From positions 2,884,565 to 2,948,564 of the forward strand of contig JAHBUV010000001.1 of the NCBI GenBank assembly GCA_019637915.1: DNA of 64,000 nucleotides, read 5' to 3'. Below the pieces are notes generated by a model, which had not been told where the DNA came from, did no database searches, and saw nothing but the letters and a program-made list of their open reading frames with translations. The position numbers and the translations under genes were made by a program. This stretch comes from Pseudobdellovibrionaceae bacterium (lineage in GTDB: Bacteria > Bdellovibrionota > Bdellovibrionia > Bdellovibrionales > Bdellovibrionaceae). This document shows, in pieces, positions 17,013 through 25,336 of the stretch (the stretch's first letter is position 1; every line of letters starts with the position of its first letter).

Positions 17013-17054
17013 CGATTTTCGCCCGATTTTCGGATGTCGATCATTCGATTTTCG
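17013..17054. repeat. Three helically phased CGATTTTCG repeats
   Basis: CGATTTTCG occurs at 17013, 17024 and 17046, that is at offsets 0, 11 and 33, all multiples of about one helical turn. They lie 60-100 bases upstream of the four-helix-bundle start on the minus strand. A partial inverted copy follows near 17112. This looks like a protein-binding array. Confidence 0.6.
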
Positions 17055-17192
17055 AATTTTTCGCCCATGTTACTGGCTGATGCTTCGCACGCCGCCAGAA
17101 AATCGATAATAGAAAATCGAGGAAATTTTTCTGCGAAAAATTTGGCGTTCCATGGTGCTGCGTCTTCGAACTGAGATCCTTGAACTAGCCAT

Positions 17193-17789
17193 CTAACGAA
17201 ACTTTTCGCCATTCGCCATCATTGCCAGAATCGTCTTCATACGTTTTTCACGCGTCTTAGGTGTCTTTGCTGTTTGAAGTCGATAGCTGATCGAATAGAG
17301 ATTGGCTTTATTCAATGTCTTGAAAAACGCCTCTGCCTTCTTGTTTCGACTAAGCGCCTTGAGAAAATCTTCTGGGAGGCTTGCATTGCTTGGAGAATCG
17401 TAAGCCGCTTTCCATCGCCCATCTTTCTTCGCTGCCTCGATTTCAGCAAGCCCAGATGGCTTCATCTTTCCGGCCTGTATGAGCCGGTTAGCATGCTCGG
17501 TATTCTTTTTTGACCAGCCACTTCGAGGACGCCTGGGTGTAAATTTCTGGAGCCACGAATTTTTATCGTGGCGATTTTTTTGTCCATCGATCCAGCCGTA
17601 GCAAAGAGCAGCGTCAAGTGCTTCAGCGTAAGTCAGAGACTTTTTGGCGGATTCCCTTTTTTGGATACACAGCCAAACTCCATTTGATCTTGAATGGTTT
17701 ATCTTCAGCCATGCTTCCCACGCCTTCACTGATTTGGGAGAAATGAGATTTATTTCGCTGGTTTTTTTCTTAGTTCGAACACCCTTCAT
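17193..17789 (-). CDS. YdeI/OmpD-associated family protein
   Basis: 198 residues, typical length. The family pattern is clear: EAWLKINHSRSNGVWLCIQK, then LTYAEALDAALCYGWIDGQK, FTPRRPRSGWSKKNTEHANR and a C-terminal block AKTPKTREKRMKTILAMMANG. Members are soluble and linked to resistance to cationic peptides or bacteriocins in some bacteria, but the mechanism is not settled. The ribosome site is weak. It is transcribed ahead of the four-helix-bundle gene. Confidence 0.8.
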   Translation of the reverse strand: MKGVRTKKKTSEINLISPKSVKAWEAWLKINHSRSNGVWLCIQKRESAKKSLTYAEALDAALCYGWIDGQKNRHDKNSWLQKFTPRRPRSGWSKKNTEHANRLIQAGKMKPSGLAEIEAAKKDGRWKAAYDSPSNASLPEDFLKALSRNKKAEAFFKTLNKANLYSISYRLQTAKTPKTREKRMKTILAMMANGEKFR

Positions 17790-17829
17790 GGCGTCCAGTA
17801 TAACTGTTTGAAATAATTATGTAAATAAA

Positions 17830-17933
17830 TTGGCGTCCTCTAGGCCGACAATTCTGAACTTTTGAGGACCGCCGTTTCTTAAAAGTTCAAAATATGTAAG
17901 GTTGGCGTTCCCAAGCCCGACAATTCTGAACTT
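17830..17933. repeat. Pair of 32-base imperfect direct repeats, 72 bases apart
   Basis: 17830-17861 and 17902-17933 agree at 28 of 32 positions; the second half CCGACAATTCTGAACTT is identical. Between them, GAACTTTT (17856-17863) and AAAAGTTC (17881-17888) form an inverted repeat. They lie in the 304-base gap downstream of the serine recombinase gene, where I see no coding sequence. A recombination or regulatory role is possible. Confidence 0.75.
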
Positions 17934-18093
17934 CAGTGAACCCGTGTCTCTCGGAAGACTGAATCGCAGAGATAACTCTCATGGCGTTCAGGCTGTGAAA
18001 GAACCCAAACGATCCAAGCGGATAATCCCAGGGACGTGCTGAATAAAACATTTTGAGGAGCAGCTGGACAACGAAATCAAATTTCGCGCTGCG

Positions 18094-19869
18094 CTAAATT
18101 GGCTTTGCGTGGCCGATTTGTAGCTTGAACGGGATCGGAGCGGCTTCCAAACCCGCGCCGCCGGCTCCGCCGATATCGTAGACCCGAAACTTCATGAGCG
18201 AAAAGACGCTCAGAACGCCCGTAGCCTCGTAGTAGTGCTTGGAACCGACGATCTGAGGGGTCATGGTGATTTTCTCAGGAAAGAGGCGTTTCAACGCCTG
18301 ATTGGCCTCCACCATCTTCTTGTTCAGGATCTCGTCGAGGCGGACCATCTTCTCCCGAATCAGCCCAGGCGTGATGTAGACGTTCGATCCAAGCTGGGTT
18401 TGCAGATATGCCCGCTCCGTTATTAAGCGCCTCAGAGTCTCCTCGGCCTCAGACAAGTTCTTGGCGATCGTTTCGGAAAAAGCGCCGGAACGGATAAACT
18501 TGTCATAGTTCGAGATCGCCTTCGTTGTCTCGGACATCGCCGTCTCGAGCGTTGCCAGCTTCTGTGGGATGTCACTGCCTTTGTGTAGCATGAGTTCGTT
18601 ATACTTCTTCGCGATGTACTCGTAAATTTCAGGCCGATCGAGTTGCCCTCGGAGGAAGTCAATGAGCCCGGTCTCGACTGAAGCCATCTTTACGGTTCGG
18701 GAGTTGTTGCATGGGACAGCCGCCTCTCGATGGGCATTCATGCACCCGAAGTAGCCGCCTGCTTTTCCTGAGACTAATATAAAGTTTCCGCCACAGTGGC
18801 CGCATTGAAGGGAACCGACGAACAGATGCTTGGGGGTATTCCCTTGGTTTGCGAAGCGGCCGCCTTTGGCTAACCGTTCGGCAGCAAATCCCTCTCTTCT
18901 TTTCTTAACTTTGTCCTCAATCTCCTTCGGAACAATGCGAAGATCCTCTCTCTCGAGGACGAGCCATTCACTTTTCGGCCGCGGCTGCTGGTCAAGTTTA
19001 TCTCTGTCTGGATCTTTCACCACTCGCGTTTGTTTGTAGCGCCAGATGCCGACATACTTATCTTGATTGAGGATGTTCCACACGATCTGCTGGGTCCAAC
19101 GCTTCTGTTTGTAGTTTCTGCCTCGAGGCGCGGGAATGCCTTCGTCATTGAGAGCCGTAGCGATCGAGTGACATCCAGTTTGCTCTGCGTACATCGTCCA
19201 GATGCGAAAAACGACCTGAGCCTCTTCATGCTGAATCATGATCTTAAAGTTTGTCGGCTTTTCCATGTTCTTAATGGAGATCGTGGCCGTCGCTTGAGAG
19301 AAGTAGCCGTAGGGAACGTGACCCGTGGAGAGCCCCTTCAGCGCTCTGACTTCAAGACCACGCATCGTATTCTTGGACGTCGCTTTGGATTGATGCTCGT
19401 TCGCGTAACCCTTAAACACAAAAAGATCACGAGAGTTTGGCTCTAACGTACTGATGTTATCTGAGACAGAGATTCCTTCTACACCATAGTACGTCAGTAG
19501 CTCATAAAGGTTGATGGTTCCGCCTAGATCACGATAAATACGCGAGACGTCGTCGACCAGCAGAATGTCAAAAGTCTTCGTCCGGATACCGGCTTGGATT
19601 AGATCAAGCCCCTCTCTACCAACTCGTCCAGTTTGCGCGTCGTCTTTGATAATCCAGTCTTCGGCGATTTCGATTTTCACGTTAGGACCAGCTAGAGAGC
19701 GCACCTGTCCACGGGCGAGTCGGCTGCGGATCATTTGGATTTGTTCTTCCGTGCTGAAAGGCGTGTTACCGATCGAAGAGTAGCGAGCGTAGATGGCCGC
19801 GCGTAAAATTCGCGTAACGACATGGGCGTCGTCATCACTCATAGGGATAACCCGGAACTCGCTATTCAT
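18094..19869 (-). CDS. Large serine recombinase
   Basis: 591 residues. The N-terminal resolvase domain has the nucleophile region AAIYARYSS (Ser 31) and the conserved DILLVDDVSRIYRD. A recombinase domain follows (GLSTGHVPYGYF, then HSIATALNDEGIPAPRG), then a zinc ribbon (CGHCGG, later GCMNAHREAAVPCNN) and a coiled-coil-rich C-terminus (about 420-520). This is the architecture of phage and integrative-element integrases of the phiC31/TP901 type. GAGGAG sits six bases before the ATG. The start overlaps a small upstream frame by 8 bases. No attachment site can be assigned for sure; repeats lie downstream at 17830-17933. Confidence 0.92.
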   Translation of the reverse strand: MNSEFRVIPMSDDDAHVVTRILRAAIYARYSSIGNTPFSTEEQIQMIRSRLARGQVRSLAGPNVKIEIAEDWIIKDDAQTGRVGREGLDLIQAGIRTKTFDILLVDDVSRIYRDLGGTINLYELLTYYGVEGISVSDNISTLEPNSRDLFVFKGYANEHQSKATSKNTMRGLEVRALKGLSTGHVPYGYFSQATATISIKNMEKPTNFKIMIQHEEAQVVFRIWTMYAEQTGCHSIATALNDEGIPAPRGRNYKQKRWTQQIVWNILNQDKYVGIWRYKQTRVVKDPDRDKLDQQPRPKSEWLVLEREDLRIVPKEIEDKVKKRREGFAAERLAKGGRFANQGNTPKHLFVGSLQCGHCGGNFILVSGKAGGYFGCMNAHREAAVPCNNSRTVKMASVETGLIDFLRGQLDRPEIYEYIAKKYNELMLHKGSDIPQKLATLETAMSETTKAISNYDKFIRSGAFSETIAKNLSEAEETLRRLITERAYLQTQLGSNVYITPGLIREKMVRLDEILNKKMVEANQALKRLFPEKITMTPQIVGSKHYYEATGVLSVFSLMKFRVYDIGGAGGAGLEAAPIPFKLQIGHAKPI

Positions 19870-20032
19870 CTTTCAACTCCTCGGCGGTGTTGTGGCGACG
19901 CAAGTCTTCTTCAACGAGAATTTTTGCGATCAGCTCACACAGCTGCCGGAGCCCGGCATCGGAGTTGATGGAGGAGTTAGTCTCAGAAAACGCTTTCTGA
20001 GATGTTCGAGTCAAATTTTTTTCTAAGTCCAC
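19862..20032 (-). CDS. Small frame coupled to the serine recombinase
   Basis: An open frame runs on the minus strand from 20071 to a TAG at 19862, ending LRRHNTAEELKDE, and overlaps the recombinase start by 8 bases. The recombinase ribosome site GAGGAG lies within it. From a GTG at 20032 it gives 56 residues, acidic and helical (LRQLCELIAKILVEEDLRR). No good ribosome site is visible for any start, so its expression is uncertain. Position and size would fit a recombination directionality factor. Confidence 0.4.
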   Translation of the reverse strand: MDLEKNLTRTSQKAFSETNSSINSDAGLRQLCELIAKILVEEDLRRHNTAEELKDE

Positions 20033-20160
20033 TGGACCGGATTTGGTGCGATCTCCATTGGAGATCGACGTTCACCTCTGAAACGCTTCCGGCCTGCTTG
20101 CGTTTGATGGTCGGGGTACATTCCTTATGGGTGAGCGCAAAAACATCGAGTTCGGCGGAT

Positions 20161-20601
20161 TCAATCTATTTCGTGCCATTCCTCCTTCATCACATGCGTG
20201 ATGCAAGCCTTCATAGCCTCGATTGCGACATCGAGCGCGGCCTCTCGTCCGGTTGAATTCATGCCGACGAGTCGAAATTTCTTTTCCAGGCTCTCGCTTA
20301 TAGGAGAGATATGAATTTTTGAAGACGGCCCGTCGGGTAGAAACTTGGGCGTAGGCATTTCAAAATCATGCTCGAACAATGCGAGAGACAGGGCGTCTGC
20401 GAATGATGGCAACCCTGTGAGCTTGGCAGCTTTTTTTAGCGAGGCTTTATTCTCGTCTTTTCGGAAATCAGGAATATGCCCGTGCTTCCATCTATTGAAT
20501 AGAGTCGGGTGCATACCGATGGCTTCGGCGAGCTCGCGATCGTTCCATCCCGAGCGCTTCCCGTAAGTCAAAATGAGGTCAATCAAAGTACGTCTCTTCA
20601 T
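20161..20601 (-). CDS. HTH (XRE-like) repressor of the element
   Basis: 146 residues. The N-terminal helix-turn-helix is ELAEAIGMHPTLFNRWKHGH (about residues 23-42). The C-terminal half has no known domain and ends with a helix rich in Met and His. It is divergently transcribed from a Cro-like gene over a shared dyad. The promoter places transcription start only about 6 bases before the ATG, and there is no ribosome site, as in leaderless repressor mRNAs such as lambda cI. It most likely keeps the recombinase/replication genes silent. Confidence 0.7.
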   Translation of the reverse strand: MKRRTLIDLILTYGKRSGWNDRELAEAIGMHPTLFNRWKHGHIPDFRKDENKASLKKAAKLTGLPSFADALSLALFEHDFEMPTPKFLPDGPSSKIHISPISESLEKKFRLVGMNSTGREAALDVAIEAMKACITHVMKEEWHEID

Positions 20602-20613
20602 ATCAATAAAGAA

Positions 20614-20650
20614 ATAATAATTTCGTTTTTGCTATTGACGCAACGAAATT
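20614..20650. promoter_or_regulatory. Repressor promoter overlapping a dyad operator
   Basis: On the minus strand TTGCGT (20643-20638), an 18-base spacer and TATTAT (20619-20614) form a good sigma-70 promoter for the repressor. AATTTCGTT (20619-20627) and AACGAAATT (20642-20650) form an inverted repeat that brackets the promoter, a likely operator for the repressor, the Cro-like protein, or both. Confidence 0.6.
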
Positions 20651-20756
20651 TTTTTGTCAGCCTGGAGGTGTCACGCAAAAGTGGCATCTGTCTTCCTCGG
20701 AAGTGGCTGTGAGCGTTTACTTGTAACGCCGGAAAAGAGTCACAAAAGGAGGAAGC

Positions 20757-20978
20757 ATGAAGTCTTGTGAACCTTTACCGGCTTTGAAGGCGCTGATCCT
20801 GGAATACCAGATCAGACAATGGGAGCTCGCCGCTGATATTGGCGTGCCCGACTACGTACTCAGTCTCATCATCAACGGTCGCAAGCGGTTAACCGAGGAT
20901 CTTGCGAAGAAACTCGAGCGGCGTTTCAAGCGCGACCGTAAACACTTTCTTCCACGTTCATACAAGCTGGAGTCCTGA
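20757..20978 (+). CDS. Cro-like XRE helix-turn-helix protein
   Basis: 73 residues, nearly all helix-turn-helix: QWELAADIGVPDYVLSLIIN, then GRKRLTEDLAKKLERRF. AAAGGAGG precedes the ATG at the ideal distance. It is divergent from the larger repressor and stands first before the primase and helicase genes, which is the place of a Cro-type activator or antirepressor. Confidence 0.75.
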   Translation: MKSCEPLPALKALILEYQIRQWELAADIGVPDYVLSLIINGRKRLTEDLAKKLERRFKRDRKHFLPRSYKLES

Positions 20979-21050
20979 CTAGTCAGTCAGAGAGATGGCC
21001 CGCGGATTCAGCCGGCAAGCACGATCCGCAGGCTTTTGAAAGGTATAGCT

Positions 21051-22163
21051 ATGTCCAATTCTAATAGTACACACGAAGAAAAACAAGCTAACGGCGCTCA
21101 CGCTCTCGCTGACGTTCTCACTTCGGAAAAAGTCAGTGTTGAGGAAATAACCGTCGACGCTTCTCTTTTTTATAGCAAACACGACAACCAGCCCAAATCG
21201 TATCGGGGATCACTAAAAGGGCTTTTAGGATCTGTCCACGAAGTGCGCAAAGAAAAAGACGGCCCAGCGTTTTCGCCGGCTGTGTTCACCGAAGGTGCAG
21301 CTCGTAGTTGTGCCAGCGTAGAGCGACTTTCGTTTCTCGCCTTTGATGCGGACCACGAAAGCGAAGAGCGCCTTGTCGTGCGACAACAGCTTCTCGGGTC
21401 TTGCGCTCGCGTTGTTTACACCACCTTCAGCGATCAGCAAGAGGGAAAAAACGATCGACGGTTTCGCCTACTTCTTCCCGTCTCACGGCCTTTCACCGCT
21501 GACGAGCACCGCCTCATCTATTCGGTTGTTGGAAACCTTGTCGGTGGCTATGACCCAGCAGCCTCGGATCCACCCCACATTTTTTTTAAACCTGCCGTGC
21601 CGCTCGAACGCAAGGCTTTCGCAAAGCTCTTGTACGTTGATGGTGTTTCAGTCGATGTCGATAAGGTTCTAACGCTGGCCGCGTCGATGCCAAAAAGACC
21701 TTCGCCAAGCCCGAGGTTCAACCGTTCCACACGCGGGAGCCTTCTTGCGGAAAGCCGTCTTTCTTCCTTATTTAAGAACTGCGAAGCGGCGGACCGCTTG
21801 GCTCGGGCGGGAAGACTTCGTCAGCTCAAGCACGACGAAGGATTCGCATTGCTGTCCTGGGTTGCGTGTTTTGAAAACGGCGTGAACCGCTTCATCTCAA
21901 AGATGGTGGGCTGGGGAAAAACTCCTGACCAACTCAAGCAAATCGAACACTTCGTGGAGAAAAAGCGTTACGCTCCGTACTCATGCGCCCGTGCCCAAGA
22001 ACTCGGCGTTTGCAAAAAAAAAGACCCCGAAGCCTGTTTAAAGGCTCGTGGAACGGCCGGCGCAAAGGTATCGCCGTCACCCATTCGGTTCGCATTGCAG
22101 ACGTTGAATATCAATCATCACGTGGACGCCATCATGAAAAAGTATGGGGTGGGCCATGAGTGA
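21051..22163 (+). CDS. Archaeo-eukaryotic-type primase (mobile-element type)
   Basis: 370 residues from the ATG at 21051 (GAAAGG upstream). The N-terminal half has an AEP-like series: LSFLAFDADHE (acidic motif I), VYTTFSDQQ, RFRLLLPVSRPF and DPPHIFFKPAV. The C-terminal part has a Cys motif, YSCARAQELGVCKKKDPEAC, as in the zinc-binding region of many plasmid and phage primases. It would prime DNA synthesis for the element together with the next gene, which it overlaps by 8 bases. Assignment is from motifs only; catalytic activity is not proven. Confidence 0.65.
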   Translation: MSNSNSTHEEKQANGAHALADVLTSEKVSVEEITVDASLFYSKHDNQPKSYRGSLKGLLGSVHEVRKEKDGPAFSPAVFTEGAARSCASVERLSFLAFDADHESEERLVVRQQLLGSCARVVYTTFSDQQEGKNDRRFRLLLPVSRPFTADEHRLIYSVVGNLVGGYDPAASDPPHIFFKPAVPLERKAFAKLLYVDGVSVDVDKVLTLAASMPKRPSPSPRFNRSTRGSLLAESRLSSLFKNCEAADRLARAGRLRQLKHDEGFALLSWVACFENGVNRFISKMVGWGKTPDQLKQIEHFVEKKRYAPYSCARAQELGVCKKKDPEACLKARGTAGAKVSPSPIRFALQTLNINHHVDAIMKKYGVGHE

Positions 22164-24231
22164 CACTAAAATCACGGACCCCAAAAAGGCGATCGAATTC
22201 GTGGTCGATCTTTTCAAGCCTGTGATCGAGGCTGGGGCTACCTATCAGCAGGAACTTCAGCTCAAACTTCAGGTTCTCGAGAGCACTGACCTGGGAAAGC
22301 GACAGATCGATCGACTGTGGTCTGAACTGGTTCAGCAAGTCAACAAAGTGAAGGAAACGGTTCAAGCTCAGAATGGGAAGTATATCGAAGCTCTCGGCAC
22401 AAAATTTTACGTATCCGCCGAGAATGAGCTATTTGTTGTCACCAAGAATGCCGAAGGAAAAAACGAACACCGGATCATCGCCAACGGGATCATTCATGTC
22501 GACAAAGTCGAGGTCGTTGAAGATCCGCTGACTAAAGATACTTTCCTAGTGGGCAGTGTCTTGATTCGCAATCAACATTACCCTTTTAGAATGCGCAATG
22601 CCGAATACTCTGCGAACCAGTCCTTCGGCGAAAAACTTAACGAAGCAACACGTACCGCCTTCAAGTTTTACGACGGCGAGCTGAGTACGCTTCGTCTTTT
22701 TTCAAAGGAGGCAAATGCGCCAGTTCACGCTGTCATAAGCCGTAATTTTGGATGGGATGGCGACAGATATCTTACCCCAAAGCTCATCATTAGCCGAGAT
22801 CGAATCGAACAAAATGCGGAGAAGGTAATTGCGATGCCCTCCACCGTTATTGCTAGATTTCTTGGTTTTGAACACGAGCCTGACCAGCAGAAATACCGGT
22901 TGACGCTGAAGAATTTCATTGAAAACTTCCTGGCCCTTCAGGATCCATCCGTAACCTACTTTGTCTTAGCTCACGTCTTTCTTTCGCTCGTGCATTCGCG
23001 TTTTCGTGACCTCCCGCGGCCCATCATCTGGCTCGGCGGAAGAACGGGTGACGGCAAGAGCTTCATTGCTATTATGGCGCAAAATCTGCTCGGAGACTTT
23101 CCCGAGTCCGCAGATAAGAGCCGTAAGGTTTCTTGGACAAGCTCTCCGAAGTACATCAGCGAACAAGGCGTCTACTTCAAAGATGTCATATTCCTGATTG
23201 ATGACTATAAGCGGAGCAACATCTCGCCCGCTGAAATTCGGCAGATCGTTCAGATGATCGCCAACATTTCTGATGGAACGGGCAGAGGAACACTAACGCG
23301 GTCGAGAGAGTCGAATGAGCAAGCGGTGATCCGTGGGCTCGTCATCGCCACGGCCGAAGACAACCCACCGCTTGATGCGGCAGGCTTTGCGCGGATCACG
23401 TTGGTACCATTCCCCGCCAGACCTCGCAATGTTGGAGCTGGTAAGGAATTGAGGGCCATACGGAAGGACCTTCCGACGATTCCACCCCAGTTCATTCAGT
23501 GGTTTCTAAACCAGAACATCGAGGAGTTTGACGAATTTAACCAGCGCTTGCGGGATCATCTCCAGAACAAGATTGTCGGCAGCCAAAACGATCTTAGGAT
23601 CGCAACGATGGCCGCTCAGAGCGGCCTTGGTTTTCATCTTCTCACCAAGTTTCTTGTTGAAAGCAATGTCTGGTCGAACGAAGAAGCTGAAAAACGAGAG
23701 GCCGATTTCAAGCGGATCCTTGAAGTGCATGTAGTTCAAATGTCCACGCTGGCAACAGAAGAGCAAGCCTCCAATCTTTTCCTGCGTGTTCTAAGCAGCT
23801 TGATCACCGCAGGTGAGGCGAGAATCCACGGGCTCGACGTTGACACGCCAAGTGACCCGGCTGGCGGCGACCGCGGTGCTCTTGATCAGTTTGGCGGTCG
23901 GTACGTTGGTTTCATCAAGATCGGCAATGAGCATAAAGACACAGTCTACATCGACCCCGAAGTTGCATTCAACTCCGTCGACCGCTTTCTCCGCGCGGCG
24001 GGTGCCGAAGTAGGCTTCACCAAGAATACGATCGGAAAACAGCTCCTTGGCGACGGCCATTTCTCCAGGACGCCACCCAACGGATCGACGGTCATGAAGC
24101 AGCGTTGGATGAAGGTCGAACCCTATGTTTGGCCGCTGAAACCGTCGAGCCTGGGGCTGACGCTCACAGAACCACCGAAGAGCAAGCCTTTAGACCTCCC
24201 AAATCCACCCATGGAGGGGGGACTCATATGA
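22156..24231 (+). CDS. P-loop ATPase / replicative helicase of the element
   Basis: 691 residues from the ATG at 22156. A central ATPase domain (about 290-430) has Walker A WLGGRTGDGKSFIA, Walker B DVIFLIDDYKR and a sensor strand GLVIATAED, close to superfamily-3 or DUF927-type helicases found with primases. The N-terminal 100 residues are helical with a coiled coil. The C-terminus has a winged-helix-like segment (RFLRAAGAEVGFTKNTIGKQ). It follows the primase in one translational unit, so both likely form the replication module. Confidence 0.75.
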   Translation: MSDTKITDPKKAIEFVVDLFKPVIEAGATYQQELQLKLQVLESTDLGKRQIDRLWSELVQQVNKVKETVQAQNGKYIEALGTKFYVSAENELFVVTKNAEGKNEHRIIANGIIHVDKVEVVEDPLTKDTFLVGSVLIRNQHYPFRMRNAEYSANQSFGEKLNEATRTAFKFYDGELSTLRLFSKEANAPVHAVISRNFGWDGDRYLTPKLIISRDRIEQNAEKVIAMPSTVIARFLGFEHEPDQQKYRLTLKNFIENFLALQDPSVTYFVLAHVFLSLVHSRFRDLPRPIIWLGGRTGDGKSFIAIMAQNLLGDFPESADKSRKVSWTSSPKYISEQGVYFKDVIFLIDDYKRSNISPAEIRQIVQMIANISDGTGRGTLTRSRESNEQAVIRGLVIATAEDNPPLDAAGFARITLVPFPARPRNVGAGKELRAIRKDLPTIPPQFIQWFLNQNIEEFDEFNQRLRDHLQNKIVGSQNDLRIATMAAQSGLGFHLLTKFLVESNVWSNEEAEKREADFKRILEVHVVQMSTLATEEQASNLFLRVLSSLITAGEARIHGLDVDTPSDPAGGDRGALDQFGGRYVGFIKIGNEHKDTVYIDPEVAFNSVDRFLRAAGAEVGFTKNTIGKQLLGDGHFSRTPPNGSTVMKQRWMKVEPYVWPLKPSSLGLTLTEPPKSKPLDLPNPPMEGGLI

Positions 24232-24497
24232 ACTGTTCTACGGTTCTGTCTGTTTTTGAGCGTGTGGAGGTTGTTGGAAAAAACAAATTTAGAACTTTCC
24301 AAAAAGAAAAAGCCTCTCTCGCTAGGAAATCTAGAAGATCCTTTTCACAGAACAGTAGAACAAGGGGTGGAAAGCCGAGTTTTTTCTTGTGCTTAGAGTG
24401 TTCTATTTCGTCAAGTCGATGCTTGAAGCGCATCCCAGTCTCTTACGATGGCCAAGCCCATCTGGAAATGGGTGCTTCGCAGGGGGCCGACCTATGA
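24228..24497 (+). CDS. Small basic Cys-containing protein, translationally coupled
   Basis: 89 residues, rich in Ser, Lys and Arg, with CLECSISSSRC near the C-terminus. Similarity to known proteins is not apparent. The support is contextual: GGAGGGGGG lies five bases before the ATG, the start overlaps the helicase stop (ATGA), and its stop overlaps the next start (ATGA). Confidence 0.6.
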   Translation: MNCSTVLSVFERVEVVGKNKFRTFQKEKASLARKSRRSFSQNSRTRGGKPSFFLCLECSISSSRCLKRIPVSYDGQAHLEMGASQGADL

Positions 24498-24817
24498 ATA
24501 TCGAAAGGCTGGTAAAACTCCTCAACCTCACAGCGTCGAATTCAGACGGCGAAGCCTTGAATGCGATCAGGCTTGCAAACTCTATCTTGAGGAAAGCAAA
24601 CCGCACCTGGAGCGATCTGATTTCTGGCGGGGTCGCTCGCCAGGACTCCGGACCATCGATCCAGGAGATGCTCGAATTCCTGCAAAACTGTGATCTTCAT
24701 AGTGGCACTCGTCGGTTCATCGACAGCCTCGAAGACTTCCATAGCAAAAACGGCTTTTTGACGGATCGCCAAATGACGAAGCTCAAAGAAATTTATCAAC
24801 ACTACTGTAGGAGGTAG
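24494..24817 (+). CDS. DUF2786-like small protein
   Basis: 107 residues. The first part, RLVKLLNLTASNSDGEALNA, then IRLANSILRKANRTWSDL, resembles DUF2786, a domain seen in phage and mobile-element proteins, often near replication genes. The second half (QEMLEFLQNC, then LTDRQMTKLKEIYQHYCRR) resembles a helical module found in similar elements. Start overlaps the preceding stop by ATGA. Confidence 0.6.
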   Translation: MNIERLVKLLNLTASNSDGEALNAIRLANSILRKANRTWSDLISGGVARQDSGPSIQEMLEFLQNCDLHSGTRRFIDSLEDFHSKNGFLTDRQMTKLKEIYQHYCRR

Positions 24818-24818
24818 C

Positions 24819-25190
24819 ATGGATCCGATTATCCCACATGACACCGTTTACACGCCCGACACCCTCGGCACGTTCGAGACGTCATTCTCAGCAGGCTTGG
24901 ATCTGATCTACGCCGGCCACCACTTCGTAGGCTTCGTAACCGTCGACGGTCAGCCCGGGGACCTCCACGCCTCGGTGGCGATGGTGCTGACCGTTGAGAG
25001 ATCAGGCCGTGAGATCGAAGAACTTCAATTTCGGAGGGGAATCCTGAGGGCACTTTTGGATCTGCTTTTCAAAACGTACCGCCAGGAACCGGTCGTCTTT
25101 CGCACTTCGTACGAGGATCTTGTTCTGGAGCCCAACATCGGGAAGGCGATGGGCTTGCTTGAAAAACGCAATCCGCATTTGTTTTCTTAG
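24819..25190 (+). CDS. Hypothetical protein at the end of the replication operon
   Basis: 123 residues, mixed alpha/beta, without membrane segments. GGAGG stands before the ATG and the gene follows the DUF2786-like gene by one base, so it belongs to the same operon. I do not recognise it. Confidence 0.6.
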   Translation: MDPIIPHDTVYTPDTLGTFETSFSAGLDLIYAGHHFVGFVTVDGQPGDLHASVAMVLTVERSGREIEELQFRRGILRALLDLLFKTYRQEPVVFRTSYEDLVLEPNIGKAMGLLEKRNPHLFS

Positions 25191-25301
25191 ATATACTGGC
25201 CTTCGGTGCGGTGACTGGTGGAGCCCCAATATTCCGCCGGCTGGAAAGAAAATGGCCCGAAGGTACTGGAAGTGCGTCAACGGCTGTAATCATTCGGTAT
25301 C

Positions 25302-25330
25302 GTGACAGCAGGGGCCATGTTGATTAGAAT
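25302..25330 (+). promoter_or_regulatory. Promoter of the HEPN/nuclease operon; predicted leaderless start
   Basis: GTGACA (25302-25307), exactly 17 bases, then TAGAAT (25325-25330). The ATG of the next gene is at 25337, so the predicted transcription start falls on or next to the A of the start codon. No ribosome site is visible. Confidence 0.65.
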
Positions 25331-25336
25331 TTCGAC

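Noticed and set aside
16601-17212. 203-residue version of the four-helix-bundle protein
   Set aside because: The first 86 codons overlap the YdeI-like gene region and show no family sequence; the family match begins at the ATG at 16954.
17830-17861. Copy of the tRNA-Glu 3' end marking the left island boundary
   Set aside because: Only about ten bases (TGGCGTCC and a few more) agree with the tRNA end. The rest differs, so it is not an attachment-site copy.
17830-17933. CRISPR array
   Set aside because: There are only two imperfect repeats of 32 bases and one 40-base interval, and no cas genes are in the window.
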